Numbered from the stretch's first letter, positions 40,648 through 50,874 are shown. The stretch is 64,000 nt of DNA from an uncultured Collinsella sp. (GCA_900768795.1 CAAGEH010000023.1:86935-150934), one strand, 5' to 3'. Made by a program: numbers and translations. The notes: a model not told the origin generated them from the letters alone.

Positions 40648-42285
40648 ATGGCTAAGAACATTACGTTCAACACCGACGCTCGCGCAAAGCTCGCCAAGGG
40701 CGTTAACACGCTTGCAGACGCCGTAACCGTCACCATGGGACCTAAGGGCCGCTACGTTGCCCTGCAGCGCTCTTACGGTGCTCCTACCATCACCAACGAT
40801 GGCGTCTCCGTTGCCAAGGAGATCGAGCTCGAGGACAACATCGAGAACATGGGCGCTCAGCTCGTGAAAGAGGTCGCCACCAAGACCAACGACACCGTCG
40901 GTGACGGTACTACCACCGCAACCCTGCTCGCCCAGGCTATCGTCAATGACGGTCTGCGCAACGTTGCTGCCGGTGCAAATCCGCTGGCTATCCGCCGCGG
41001 TATCGACAAGGCCGTCAACGCCGCCGTCGACGCCATGAAGGCTCACGCTAAGCCGGTCGAGACCAAGGAGCAGATCGCTTCCGTCGGCACCATCTCCGCA
41101 GGCGATCCCAAGGTCGGCGAGAAGATCGCAGAGGCCATGGAAGTCGTGGGCAAGGACGGCGTCATCACCGTCGAGGATTCCCAGACGTTCGACATCACCA
41201 TCGACACCGTCGAGGGTATGCAGTTCGACAAGGGCTACGTCTCCGCTTATTTCGTCACGGACAATGACCGCATGGAGGCCGTGATGAAGGATCCGTACAT
41301 TCTCATCACCGACCAGAAGATCTCCAACGTTCAGGACATCATGCCCGTCCTCGAGGCTGTTCAGCGCACCGGCAAGGGCCTGCTCATCATTGCTGAGGAC
41401 GTCGAGGGCGAGGCTCTGCCTACGCTCGTCCTCAACAAGATTCGTGGCGCGCTCAACGTCTGCGCTGTCAAGGCACCGGGTTATGGCGATCGCCGCAAGC
41501 GCATGCTCGAGGACATCGCAGTGCTTACCGGTGGTCAGGCTGCGCTTGACGAGCTCGGCGTGAAGGTCTCCGACATCACCGCTGATATGCTCGGTACCGC
41601 AAAGTCCGTCACCATCACCAAGGACAACACCACCATCGTCGGCGGTGCCGGTTCCAAGGAGGCCATCAACGGCCGTATCGCTCAGATCAAGGGCGAGATC
41701 GAGAACACCACGTCTGACTTCGACCGCGAGAAGCTCCAGGAGCGTCTTGCAAAGCTCTCTGGTGGCGTCGCTGTTATCAAGGTTGGTGCTGCAACTGAGA
41801 CCGAGCTCAAGGAGATCAAGCATCGCGTCGAGGACGCTCTGCAGGCTACGCGTGCAGCTGTCGAGGAGGGCATCGTTGCCGGCGGCGGCGTCGCCTTCAT
41901 GGACGCTGCTCCTGCGCTCGACAAGATCGAGACCGACGATCCTGAGGAAAAGATCGGTGTCGACATTGTCAAAAAGGCTCTGACCGCCCCTGTCGCCACG
42001 ATTGCCAAGAACGCTGGTTTCGAGGGCGCCGTTGTGGTCGACAAAGTCGCCAGCTTGCCTGAGGGCGAGGGCCTGAACTCCGCAACTGGTAAGTGGGGCA
42101 ACATGATTGACATGGGCGTTCTCGACCCTGTCAAGGTTTCTCGCGTCACGCTGCAGAACGCTGCTTCTGTTGCAAGTCTCATCCTCATCACTGAGGCCAC
42201 GGTTACCGATGTCCCCAAGAACACGCAGCTTGAGGATGCTATCGCTGCTGCAACCGCTAACCAGCAGGGTGGCGGTATGTACTAA
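40648..42285 (+). CDS. groL: Chaperonin GroEL
   Basis: 545 aa, ATG at 40648 with GGAGGAA upstream. Seen: the N-terminal block AKNITFNTDARAKLAKGVN, the ATP-binding segment VGDGTTTATLLAQAIV, and AVEEGIVAGGGVAFM near the C-terminus. The C-terminal tail is short, ending QQGGGMY, without the long GGM repeats of many GroEL. The operon ends at a perfect terminator 70 bases downstream. Confidence 0.97.
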   Translation: MAKNITFNTDARAKLAKGVNTLADAVTVTMGPKGRYVALQRSYGAPTITNDGVSVAKEIELEDNIENMGAQLVKEVATKTNDTVGDGTTTATLLAQAIVNDGLRNVAAGANPLAIRRGIDKAVNAAVDAMKAHAKPVETKEQIASVGTISAGDPKVGEKIAEAMEVVGKDGVITVEDSQTFDITIDTVEGMQFDKGYVSAYFVTDNDRMEAVMKDPYILITDQKISNVQDIMPVLEAVQRTGKGLLIIAEDVEGEALPTLVLNKIRGALNVCAVKAPGYGDRRKRMLEDIAVLTGGQAALDELGVKVSDITADMLGTAKSVTITKDNTTIVGGAGSKEAINGRIAQIKGEIENTTSDFDREKLQERLAKLSGGVAVIKVGAATETELKEIKHRVEDALQATRAAVEEGIVAGGGVAFMDAAPALDKIETDDPEEKIGVDIVKKALTAPVATIAKNAGFEGAVVVDKVASLPEGEGLNSATGKWGNMIDMGVLDPVKVSRVTLQNAASVASLILITEATVTDVPKNTQLEDAIAAATANQQGGGMY

Positions 42286-42353
42286 GGCCAAAAGGTCTTA
42301 GGCCTCGCACAGTAGTTTTGTTCGGCGATGTCGGATTGAACTTTTGATGTAAG

Positions 42354-42402
42354 CCCCGTTGCTCCGTTCCGTTTTGGGATTTGAGCAACGGGGTTTTGTT
42401 TG
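42354..42402 (+). terminator. Rho-independent terminator of groES-groEL
   Basis: CCCCGTTGCTC (42354-42364) pairs perfectly with GAGCAACGGGG (42383-42393) and is followed by TTTTGTTT. Confidence 0.9.
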
Positions 42403-42605
42403 AGTTGCGTGTTTGGTTCGGTCGGCGTGCGTTTTCATCGCGAGTGCGGTGCTTTGTTTGGGAGATGTGCATTCCTGTCATGGGCTAGGCACGTAGTTTG
42501 GGGTTGCGCATGCTCGACATGGGAGCAGCACGTCTCTGCACCTCGGTTTTGAGGAGGAGCCAGCGAAATCACCATCGAATTGCAGCATGGTTTCGTGCAA
42601 ATGGC

Positions 42606-42790
42606 AGAAAAATCGAGTTTTGAGTCATTTGGTATGTGCCCACCGCGATTTGCGCGAAGCTCCAATAGGATAATCCTGCGGTTTTGCTGATTAGCTTCGT
42701 GCCTGTGTTCGCCAAAGCGATAAGACGAGGGCTTTGCGAGTCGTTTTGCGTATCTAGAGGCGCAAAAAAGACTCAAAACTCGATTTTTCT
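42606..42790. mobile_element. 185-bp element with 21-bp perfect inverted repeats
   Basis: AGAAAAATCGAGTTTTGAGT plus C at 42606-42626 is matched by its exact reverse complement at 42770-42790, with 143 bases between. It lies in the 926-base gene-free interval between groEL and the polyferredoxin (42286-43211), where I see nothing else beyond the groEL terminator. Confidence 0.55.
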
Positions 42791-43211
42791 ACCAGTTTCT
42801 ATCGACCATGTCGCAAGTTTGCGGTTAAGCGCGGATAAAAACTGGATTTGATGTCCCCTGGCCGGAGTTGTACTCGCCGCAGAGAAGAGCCCAAGTTGTT
42901 TCCCTTGCCCTCGGCGGGGGATGCTAGATGTCGGAACTTTTGCGGGACTGAAACGCCGAAGACGGCCTGCATCGCATTTCAGCTTAAACGGTCTGCATCG
43001 CTCTCAGCTCTTTAAGGTGTGTCTGCACAGCACACTTGAGTCACATTTGCGCTTTGCATAATTTCGGATGCAGTTCAGCGGTGCCCGTAAAGTTCATCGG
43101 GCGCTCACTCCTGATTGTTATGGCGATGCTTAACTGTTCGGTTCTCGAGCGGGCAGCTATAGCGTAAACTAAAACACTGCTTGCCTGCATGATCCGGGGA
43201 GGGATACATCT

Positions 43212-44477
43212 ATGGCTGCGAAGCACGATTTCGTTGACGACCTAATTGATATCAGCAAAGGTTTCGGAAGCCTTAAGGATCCGCTGAACGGACTTTCCGC
43301 TGCGCTCATGGGAAACGATTCATCTGCGGCGCCGGTTTGGAATCCGAGCGAATACAAAGAGCGACCGCGTGCCAACACCATTCCGTGTCTTGTTTGCAGG
43401 GATGAAAAAAGCACCTGCACCAAATGCAAGGACGTGTGTCCTGTTGAAGCAATCGAATTCGATGACGATGAGATTGATATTCTCGACACATGCCGCAAGT
43501 GTGGCTTGTGCGTCGCGGCGTGTCCAACCGAGGCGCTTTCGTCTCCGACGCGATCCCCTAAATCGCTCTATGATCAAATTGCTCAAGCGGCTACTGCGCA
43601 TACGCGCGCTTACGTTACGTGCGCCCGCGCCATCAAGCGCATCCCGCGCGACAACGAGGTCGTTGTGGGCTGCCTCGGCGATATAACGCGCGAAACCTGG
43701 TTCGCCATTCTCGTTGACTATCCCAACGTGCGCGCCTACCTTCCCCTTGATGTGTGCACAAAATGCCGTACCACCACAGGAGAGGAAGTGCTCGGCAACG
43801 CCATCGCGGACGCCGAGGAGTGGGCGGGTACCGGACTCGGTCTCGTAGTCGATGCCGATAAGCTCGTTTGCAAGAAGCGCCGTTCGGTTGAGCGCAAGGA
43901 ATTCATGGAAGGCGTTGCGCGAACGACCGGTCTTACGGTTTCCAAACTCAACCCGGCGGCCTCAGCGGCGGCAACGCTTGCACAAAAATTCAAAGCGCAC
44001 GGCGATCGCATCGCTTCTCTCCAGCGCACGCTCGATGCAACGGTCGGCGTTACCGCCCAGCAACGTCATCGCGTGCTTACCGAGGGACGTCAGCTCTTGT
44101 TGTCTACGCTTCAAGAACATCCCGAGCTGGCAAAAAATGTGCAGGTGAAAACACCCGTCTGGAATGCGGAACGCTGCACCATGTGCGGAGCGTGCGCCGA
44201 GAAGTGTCCCACGCTCGCGTGCGACATCACCAAGGGCGGCAAGTTCACGTTCGAGCCGAGCTACTGCGTCGGTTGCGGTCTTTGCGTCGACGTGTGCAAG
44301 CCCCATGCGCTCAAGCTCAAAAAGCACGATGCCCAGGCTCTCGTCGTCTCCGATCCCGATGCCGAGAAAAAGGCCGCGAAGGCCAAACGCTCCCACGAAG
44401 AAGCGCAAAAAGCCCGAGATGAAGCCAAGAAAAAGCTCAACAAAGCGCTCGACCAGATAGAGAAACTCGCAGATTAA
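43212..44477 (+). CDS. Polyferredoxin-type protein with four 4Fe-4S motifs
   Basis: 421 aa from the ATG at 43212 (GGGGAGGG upstream). Cys motifs: CLVC ... CTKCKDVCP (about 59-76), CRKCGLCVAACP (about 94-105), CTMCGACAEKCP (about 322-333) and CVGCGLCVDVCK (about 353-364), so four clusters in two pairs. Between the pairs are about 215 residues with further Cys (CLGD, CTKCRTTTG) but no recognised catalytic domain. The C-terminal 40 residues are a Lys/Ala coiled-coil (SHEEAQKARDEAKKKLNKAL). A cytoplasmic electron carrier; partner unknown. No oxidoreductase genes adjoin it. Confidence 0.85.
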   Translation: MAAKHDFVDDLIDISKGFGSLKDPLNGLSAALMGNDSSAAPVWNPSEYKERPRANTIPCLVCRDEKSTCTKCKDVCPVEAIEFDDDEIDILDTCRKCGLCVAACPTEALSSPTRSPKSLYDQIAQAATAHTRAYVTCARAIKRIPRDNEVVVGCLGDITRETWFAILVDYPNVRAYLPLDVCTKCRTTTGEEVLGNAIADAEEWAGTGLGLVVDADKLVCKKRRSVERKEFMEGVARTTGLTVSKLNPAASAAATLAQKFKAHGDRIASLQRTLDATVGVTAQQRHRVLTEGRQLLLSTLQEHPELAKNVQVKTPVWNAERCTMCGACAEKCPTLACDITKGGKFTFEPSYCVGCGLCVDVCKPHALKLKKHDAQALVVSDPDAEKKAAKAKRSHEEAQKARDEAKKKLNKALDQIEKLAD

Positions 44478-44561
44478 ACGTGCGCGCCAGAGCCCCTGCA
44501 AACGGGCCCGGCGCGTGGCGTTATAATGCTCGCGTTACATTCGTTGCATAAAGGAGCCAAT

Positions 44562-45638
44562 GTGTCGCTTTCCATCGGAATTGTCGGCCTGCCCAACGTC
44601 GGCAAGTCCACGCTGTTTACCGCCCTTACCAAGAAGGGCGGCCTTGCTGCCAACTACCCCTTCGCCACGATCGACCCCAACGTCGGCATCGTCGATGTAC
44701 CCGATGCGCGCCTGCAGAAGCTCGCGGACATCGTGCATCCGGGTCGCATCGTTCCTGCCACGGTCGAGTTCGTCGACATCGCCGGCCTAGTAAAGGGAGC
44801 CAACGAGGGCGAGGGCCTCGGCAACCAGTTCTTGGCGAACATTCGCGAGACCGATGCGATTTGCGAGGTCGTTCGCTATTTCAAGGACCCCAACGTCATG
44901 CGTGAGGTCGGCCGCACCGCCGATTTCGTTGACCCGGCGGGCGACGCTGACACCATCATGACCGAGCTGATTCTGGCCGACCTCGGTACGCTCGAGAAGC
45001 AGCTGCCCAAGCTCGAGAAGGAGTCCAAGCGCGACAAGGAGCTCGCTCCCAAGTTCGAGGTCGCCAAGCGTCTGGTCGACTGGCTCAACGACGGCAAGCG
45101 CGCCGCCACAATGGAGATGACGGATGAGGAGCGCGCCGCGGCAAAGGGCCTGTTCCTCCTCACCATGAAGCCCATCCTCTATGTCGCAAACGTTGATGAG
45201 GACATGCTCGGCGAGGACTTCGAGCCCATCGACGGCGTAAAGCCCATTCCCATCTGCGCCAAGGTCGAGGCAGAGCTTTCGGAGCTCGATGCCGACGAGG
45301 CAGCGGAGTATCTCGAGAGTCTAGGCCTCGAGCAGCCGGGTCTCGATGTGCTTGCGCAGGCAGCTTATGACCTGCTTGGCCTGCAGAGCTTCTTTACCGC
45401 TGGCGAGATGGAGGTCAAGGCCTGGACCGTCCGCAAGGGAGCCACGGCTCCGCAGGCGGCTGGCGTCATCCATACCGATTTCGAGCGTGGCTTCATCAAG
45501 GCCGAGGTCATTTCCTATGACGACTACGTTGAGCTGGGCGGCGAGCAGGGTGCGCGCTCAGCCGGCAAGCTCCGCATCGAGGGCAAGGACTATGTCATGG
45601 CCGATGGCGATGTCGTGCATTTCCGCTTCAACGTGTAA
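44562..45638 (+). CDS. ychF: Ribosome-associated ATPase YchF (Obg-like ATPase)
   Basis: 358 aa from a GTG at 44562 with AAAGGAG five bases upstream (a longer frame to 44526 lacks such a site). P-loop GLPNVGKST (residues 9-17), the FATIDPNVGIVDVPD switch, DIAGLVKGANEGEGLGNQFL, and the family-specific nucleotide pocket NVDED in place of NKxD, which selects ATP over GTP. The C-terminal TGS domain ends in YVMADGDVVHFRFNV. Redox-sensitive regulator of translation and stress response in other bacteria. Confidence 0.95.
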   Translation: MSLSIGIVGLPNVGKSTLFTALTKKGGLAANYPFATIDPNVGIVDVPDARLQKLADIVHPGRIVPATVEFVDIAGLVKGANEGEGLGNQFLANIRETDAICEVVRYFKDPNVMREVGRTADFVDPAGDADTIMTELILADLGTLEKQLPKLEKESKRDKELAPKFEVAKRLVDWLNDGKRAATMEMTDEERAAAKGLFLLTMKPILYVANVDEDMLGEDFEPIDGVKPIPICAKVEAELSELDADEAAEYLESLGLEQPGLDVLAQAAYDLLGLQSFFTAGEMEVKAWTVRKGATAPQAAGVIHTDFERGFIKAEVISYDDYVELGGEQGARSAGKLRIEGKDYVMADGDVVHFRFNV

Positions 45639-45665
45639 TCGCGTAAAAAGAGAGGTCGAACCCAG

Positions 45666-46052
45666 ATGAAGTCGCTATTTAAATACGGCAAAAAGGCCGG
45701 TTACATGTCGATCGCGCTTATTGTGGTCGCGATTGTTCCGCTGATCGCCATCCTTGCTACCATGCCGAGCATGCCCGCGCAGATCGCGACGCGCTTCAAC
45801 GCGGCGGGCAAGGTCATCGGGCGCAGCGATCGCGTGTCGGCGTTTTTGGTGCCCGGCGCTGCCCTGATTTTTGGGTTCGCCATGCTGTGGAGCGCGTTCA
45901 ACCAGGCGCGTAACATCCGCGACTCCAAAACCGTCGCGGCAAACGTGTGCCAACGCTACCTGCGCAGCGGTATCGTTACGATGGTGATTCTCAACCTCGT
46001 CAATCTGTACGTTATCTGGTGTGCGCTTACCGAGACGGGCTTTTCGTTCTAG
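45666..46052 (+). CDS. DUF1648 small membrane protein (SdpI-like fragment)
   Basis: 128 aa, ATG at 45666, 27 bases after ychF. Three hydrophobic segments. MPSMPAQIATRFNAAGKVIG, between the first two, is the DUF1648 motif. In Bacillus the larger SdpI proteins with this domain give immunity to the SdpC toxin; no toxin gene is nearby. Function unknown. Confidence 0.7.
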   Translation: MKSLFKYGKKAGYMSIALIVVAIVPLIAILATMPSMPAQIATRFNAAGKVIGRSDRVSAFLVPGAALIFGFAMLWSAFNQARNIRDSKTVAANVCQRYLRSGIVTMVILNLVNLYVIWCALTETGFSF

Positions 46053-46344
46053 CGTAGGGTCGGCACCGTACGGCGATTGATTCGACGCGCGCTTGTGTAT
46101 GCTGTGCGCATGCGCATGCTGTGTTTTCGAATGATTTGCGCACCAGCACGCTCGCGTGCGCTGTGCGCCCGGCGTGTTCGCATGTGCTGCTCGGTCACAC
46201 GCTCCGCCCACGCGTCGCCTGTCCAAGTGCGTCGCCCACACACTGTCCGTCTGAACGCATCGCATGCAAACACGTATCGTATCTATCCAACTTCAAAATC
46301 ATCCGCGCTTACGCAAACGCCGGCGCCAACCGTGAGAGGAAATC

Positions 46345-47658
46345 ATGCAGGCTCAAAAAGCAGAGGGAACCCGCGATCTTATCGGGCGCGACATGCGCGC
46401 CTGGCAGCACATGCAGGAGGTCGCCGCGGAGGTCTTTGGCCCCTACGGTTTCGCTCCCGTCGAAACGCCCGCGATTGAGCAGGTAGACGTATTCGTCCAC
46501 GGCATCGGCCAGTCCACGGACGTCGTGCGCAAGGAGATGTTCCGCGTCTTTTCGGGCGCCAACCTCACGCGCGTGCTCGATGAGGGAACCGACACCAAGC
46601 TTAAGCCCAAACAGCGTCTGGCGCTTCGCCCCGAGGGAACCGCCGGCGTTGTGCGCGCGGTGGTCGAGAACAACCTGGTGCCGCAGGGCGCCGCTCCGTT
46701 CAAGGGCTACTACGCCGAGGCGATGTTCCGTGGCGAGCGCCCGCAGAAGGGCCGTCTTCGCCAGTTCCATCAGGTGGGCATCGAGTGGCTCGGCGCGCCC
46801 GACCCGGCAGCCGATGCCGAGTGCATCATCATGCTCATGGAATTTTACAAGCGTCTGGGCTTCGACCTGTCCAAGCTGCGTCTGCTCATCAATTCGATGG
46901 GCGACCCGGCGTGCCGTCCTGCCTATCGCGATAAGGTCCGCGCGTTTATTCTCGACCATGCCGACGAGATGTGCGACGAGTGCCGCGAGCGTGCCGAGAT
47001 CAATCCGCTGCGCGCGTTCGACTGCAAGAACGACCATTGCCGCGAGATCATGAAGGACGCCCCGCTTATGGGCGACAACCTGTGCGACGACTGCCGAGCA
47101 CACTACGAGCAGGTCAAAGCGTATCTCGATGCTGCCGGCATCAAGTACGTCGAGGATCCGACGCTCGTACGCGGCCTCGATTACTACACGCGCACCGTGT
47201 TCGAGGTCGAGGCTCCGGGTGCGGGAGTCGGCTCGATTGGCGGCGGCGGCCGCTACGACGGTCTGGTCGAGCTCGAGGGCGGCAAGCCCACGCCGGGCGT
47301 TGGCTTCGCAGTCGGATTCGAGCGCGCGATGCTCGCACTTGAGGCATTCGGTGGCGATATGGCCGCTGCCGAGAAGCCACGTGTTTTCGTGGCGAATGCA
47401 GGTGCCGAGCTGCGCGGCAAGGTCTTTGAGGTGTGCCGTGCACTGCGCGATGCCGGCATCGTTACCGAAGCGGATTATCAGGGCCGCTCGCTCAAGGGCC
47501 AGTTCAAACAGGCGGATAAGATCGGCGCGCGCCTCATCGTGATCTTGGGCGGGGACGAACTTGCCGAGGGCAAGGTCAAGGTGCGTAACATGCAGACGCA
47601 CGATGAGGAGCTCGTTCCCGTCGATGATGTCGCTGCGCGGGTATGCGAGCTGCTGTAA
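46345..47658 (+). CDS. hisS: Histidyl-tRNA synthetase
   Basis: 437 aa, ATG at 46345 (GAGAGGAAATC upstream). Class II synthetase. Motif 1 region QAQKAEGTRDLIGRDM, motif 2 in MFRGERPQKGRLRQFHQVGIEWLG, the His-specific RGLDYYTRTVFEVEA, GGGGRYDGLVE and the C-terminal anticodon-binding domain (RVFVANAGAELRGKVFEVCRALR). CDECRERAEINPLRAFDCKND holds Cys pairs that may bind zinc, as in some bacterial HisRS. The 292 bases before it (46053-46344) contain no T-box core (TGGNACCGCG) that I can find. Confidence 0.95.
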   Translation: MQAQKAEGTRDLIGRDMRAWQHMQEVAAEVFGPYGFAPVETPAIEQVDVFVHGIGQSTDVVRKEMFRVFSGANLTRVLDEGTDTKLKPKQRLALRPEGTAGVVRAVVENNLVPQGAAPFKGYYAEAMFRGERPQKGRLRQFHQVGIEWLGAPDPAADAECIIMLMEFYKRLGFDLSKLRLLINSMGDPACRPAYRDKVRAFILDHADEMCDECRERAEINPLRAFDCKNDHCREIMKDAPLMGDNLCDDCRAHYEQVKAYLDAAGIKYVEDPTLVRGLDYYTRTVFEVEAPGAGVGSIGGGGRYDGLVELEGGKPTPGVGFAVGFERAMLALEAFGGDMAAAEKPRVFVANAGAELRGKVFEVCRALRDAGIVTEADYQGRSLKGQFKQADKIGARLIVILGGDELAEGKVKVRNMQTHDEELVPVDDVAARVCELL

Positions 47659-47778
47659 CGGCGCGCGCAAACATATATATTGCAACGGCACCGTATGGAA
47701 CCAGCGCCACCGCGCGGCAACGGCACCGTATGCCGAAGCGCTATCGCACGGCAATCGCCCATGCTAATCGCAAACGAA

Positions 47779-47811
47779 ACGAGGGAGCGGAACACCCGCC
47801 CCTCGTTTTTT
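47779..47811 (+). terminator. Rho-independent terminator after hisS
   Basis: ACGAGGG A GCGG pairs with CCGC CCCTCGT (one bulged A) around loop AACAC, followed by six T. The 313-base interval 47659-47971 contains this and a 16-bp direct repeat GCAACGGCACCGTATG, no gene. Confidence 0.85.
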
Positions 47812-47971
47812 ACCGTCTGCCGATGATTTTGCTCCGCTCGCGATTAATGTCTTGAATTATCTCGTGCACTTTTCTCAAGTAAAGTGCAATCGAGCGACTA
47901 TTCGCGCCCGCGGGTGCGTATAATGAATACCGCGTGCGCTAGCACGTATCTGTTACGAAAAGGGAGGCAAC

Positions 47972-50791
47972 GTGGCTGAGAACACCAGTAACCAGTCCGT
48001 ACCTGAGACGCCTGCGCAGCGCGTGGCGTCTGCCGTCGTTAGGCGCATCAAAAAGCGCATCGGCTCTAACGCCGAGTCTAACGACAAGCTCGCCGAGATC
48101 GACATTCCCGAATCTCTGCGCGACAACCTCGCTCTGTTCCTGCGCCTCGAGCGTCGGGTCCTCAACGAGTACGATCCCAAGATCGCCGATCTGTTCGACA
48201 AGATCCTCGATGCTGAGATTCGTGCCAATCAGGGCAATCCCGGTTCTCTTGCCGCGGAAGAAAAGGTCGATGAGCAGGGTATCCCGCAGAGCGACGACGA
48301 GACCGCGGTCGCATTTCGCGAGGTCATTAGCCTGATCGATAGCCTGCCGCTCGATGAGCAGCAGATGATCGTGCGCGCGTTTACGAGCTTCTTCCATCTC
48401 GCCAACCTCTCCGAGGAGAACTACCGCGTCGCCACGCTGCGTGAGCGCGAGGCCGGCGCCTCTACCGACACCGATGTCGACCCCGCCAACGAGCTGACGA
48501 TCGCTTACGACCAGCTGCTCAATGAGATGGGCGAGGAGGGCGCTAACGAGCTCCTCAACAAGCTCGAGTTCCATCCGGTCTTCACCGCGCATCCCACCGA
48601 GGCGCGCCGCAAGGCCGTCGAGGGCAAGATTCGCCGTATCGCCAACCTGCTCGACGAGCGTCCTCGTCTGGGCGGTTCCGACTTGGTCGAGAACGAGCGC
48701 CATATGCTTCAGGAGATCGACGCCCTCGTGCGTACGAGCCCCATCGCGCTCAAGAAGCCGACGCCGGTCGAAGAGGCAGACACCATCATCGACATCTTCG
48801 ACAACACGCTGTTCGACACCATCCCTGTGATTTACCGTCGCTTTGATGACTGGGTCTTGGGCGATAAGGCCGGTACCGTGCCGCCCGTTTGCCCGGCGTT
48901 CTTCCATCCCGGCAGCTGGATTGGTTCCGACCGCGATGGCAACCCCAACGTCACCGCCAAGGTGAGTCGCCTCGTCGCCGCCAAGTACTACATTCATATG
49001 GTGTCTAAGCTCGAGGACAAGTGCCGTCGCATCGGTCGAAACCTCACGCTTGAGGTTACCTACTCCAAGCCGTCAGATGAGTTGCTCAATCTTTGGAACC
49101 ATCAGGTCGAGATGAGTGAGCTCTACACCGACCGCGCTGAGCTGATTTCCGAGCACGAGCCGCATCGCGCCGTCATGCTCGTCATGGCCGATCGCCTTAA
49201 CGCCACCGTGCGCCGCAATGCCGATACCATGTATCACTCTGCCGACGAGTTCCTAGCGGACCTTAAGGTCGTTCAGCGCTCGCTTGCCGCATGCGGTGCC
49301 GTTCGCGCTGCATATGGCCCGGTTCAGACCATCATTTGGCAGGTCGAGTCCTTCGGCTTCCATATGGTCGAGATGGAATTCCGTCAGCACTCCGTGGTGC
49401 ATGCGCGTGCGCTCGCCGACATCCATGAGCACGGTATTCATGGCGACCTGCAGCCTATGACGCGCGAGGTCATCGACACCTTCCGTGCCATCGGCTCCAT
49501 CCAAAAGCGTTATTGCAAGAAGATGGCGCATCGCTACATCATCTCGTTCACCAAGTCCGCGCAGCACATTGCCGACGTTTACGAGCTTGCCCAGCTTTCG
49601 TTCGCGCATCCCGAGGACGTTCCCGAGCTCGATGTCATTCCGTTGTTTGAGCAGCTTGAGGACCTCGAGGGCTGCATCGATGTGCTCGATCAGGTTATTA
49701 AGCTCCCTGTGGTTCAGAGGCGTCTTTCCGAGACCAACCGCCGCATGGAGGTTATGCTCGGCTATTCCGACTCCTCCAAGGATGCCGGTCCTACCACGGC
49801 TATGCTCGCGCTGCACTCCGCGCAGGAGCGCATCGCCAAGTGGGCCGAGAAGAACGATATCGACCTCGTGCTGATGCACGGTCGCGGCGGCGCCGTCGGC
49901 CGTGGCGGCGGCCCTGCCAACAAGGCAGTGCTTGCCCAGCCCAAGGGTTCGGTCAATTGCTTCTTCAAGCTTACCGAGCAGGGTGAGGTCATCTTTGCCC
50001 GCTACGGTAACCAGGTGCTTGCTCAGCGTCATGTCGAGTCCGTTGCCGCTGCGACGCTTCTCCAGTCGGCGCCGAGCATCGAGAAGCTCAACACCGAGAC
50101 CACGCACAAGTACTGGGATATGGCGCAGAAGCTCAACGACGTGAGCCATGCCCGTTATCTCGACCTGCTGCAGACTGATGGGTTCACTCCGTGGTTCAGC
50201 TTCGTCACGCCTTTGACCGAGGTCGGCTTGCTGCCGATCGGTTCGCGTCCGGCAAAGCGCGGTCTGGGTGCAAAGAGCCTCGACGACCTGCGCACCATTC
50301 CCTGGATCTTCAGCTGGAGCCAGGCGCGCATCAACCTCGCCGCTTGGTACGGTCTGGGTACCGCTTGCGAGCAGCTCGGTGATATCGAGCAGCTCAAGGC
50401 AGCCTATCAGGAGTGGCCGTTCTTCCGCACGTTCATCGATAACATCGAGATGTCGCTCGCTAAGACCGACCAGCGTATCGCCAAGATGTACCTGCATATG
50501 GGCGATCGTCAGGATCTTTCCGAGAAGGTCTTTACCGAGATGCAGCTCACGCGTAAGTGGGTTCTCGCCATCGTGGGCGATGAATGGCCGCTTCAGCACC
50601 GTCGTGTGCTCGGTCGTGCCGTCCGTGTCCGCAACCCCTATGTCGATGCGCTTTCGATTGCCCAGGTCCGTGCGCTGCGCAAGGTCCGTATGGAGCAAGA
50701 CGAGCTGTCCGAGGAGGAGAAGGCCGAGTACATGAGCCTGATTCTCTCCACCGTGACCGGTGTCTCCGCAGGCCTCCAGAATACAGGGTGA
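47972..50791 (+). CDS. ppc: Phosphoenolpyruvate carboxylase
   Basis: 939 aa from a GTG at 47972 (GGGAGG upstream). Carboxylates PEP with bicarbonate to oxaloacetate, an anaplerotic step. Catalytic marks are HPTEARRKAVEGK (about residue 208), GSDRDGNPNVTAKV, GYSDSSKDAG (about 598), GRGGAVGRGGGP (about 637) and RPAKRGLGAKSLDDLRTIPWIFSW. The C-terminus ends in VTGVSAGLQNTG, as in nearly all PEPC. Full length. It has its own terminator at 50937-50976. Confidence 0.97.
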   Translation: MAENTSNQSVPETPAQRVASAVVRRIKKRIGSNAESNDKLAEIDIPESLRDNLALFLRLERRVLNEYDPKIADLFDKILDAEIRANQGNPGSLAAEEKVDEQGIPQSDDETAVAFREVISLIDSLPLDEQQMIVRAFTSFFHLANLSEENYRVATLREREAGASTDTDVDPANELTIAYDQLLNEMGEEGANELLNKLEFHPVFTAHPTEARRKAVEGKIRRIANLLDERPRLGGSDLVENERHMLQEIDALVRTSPIALKKPTPVEEADTIIDIFDNTLFDTIPVIYRRFDDWVLGDKAGTVPPVCPAFFHPGSWIGSDRDGNPNVTAKVSRLVAAKYYIHMVSKLEDKCRRIGRNLTLEVTYSKPSDELLNLWNHQVEMSELYTDRAELISEHEPHRAVMLVMADRLNATVRRNADTMYHSADEFLADLKVVQRSLAACGAVRAAYGPVQTIIWQVESFGFHMVEMEFRQHSVVHARALADIHEHGIHGDLQPMTREVIDTFRAIGSIQKRYCKKMAHRYIISFTKSAQHIADVYELAQLSFAHPEDVPELDVIPLFEQLEDLEGCIDVLDQVIKLPVVQRRLSETNRRMEVMLGYSDSSKDAGPTTAMLALHSAQERIAKWAEKNDIDLVLMHGRGGAVGRGGGPANKAVLAQPKGSVNCFFKLTEQGEVIFARYGNQVLAQRHVESVAAATLLQSAPSIEKLNTETTHKYWDMAQKLNDVSHARYLDLLQTDGFTPWFSFVTPLTEVGLLPIGSRPAKRGLGAKSLDDLRTIPWIFSWSQARINLAAWYGLGTACEQLGDIEQLKAAYQEWPFFRTFIDNIEMSLAKTDQRIAKMYLHMGDRQDLSEKVFTEMQLTRKWVLAIVGDEWPLQHRRVLGRAVRVRNPYVDALSIAQVRALRKVRMEQDELSEEEKAEYMSLILSTVTGVSAGLQNTG

Positions 50792-50843
50792 TACCGGGCA
50801 ATCTGCTATGCTCGTTCTGCGGGTAGATGAGTAGGTTTCATTT

Positions 50844-50874
50844 GCGGCAGGCGGCACTCCGGTGCTTCTGCCGC
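50844..50874 (+). other. Hairpin in the ppc 3' region
   Basis: GCGGCAG and CTGCCGC enclose a smaller GCAC-TCCG-GTGC stem. There is no T tract, so it is likely an mRNA 3'-end structure rather than a terminator. TGAGTAGGTTT, the sequence of the inverted repeat at 51010-51133, occurs just before it. Confidence 0.4.

Noticed and set aside
40192..42291. A 699-codon minus-strand frame opposite groES-groEL
   Set aside because: Shadow of the chaperonin genes; composition only.
46053..46344. A T-box leader before hisS
   Set aside because: The TGGNACCGCG antiterminator core is not seen, nor a terminator hairpin just ahead of the gene.
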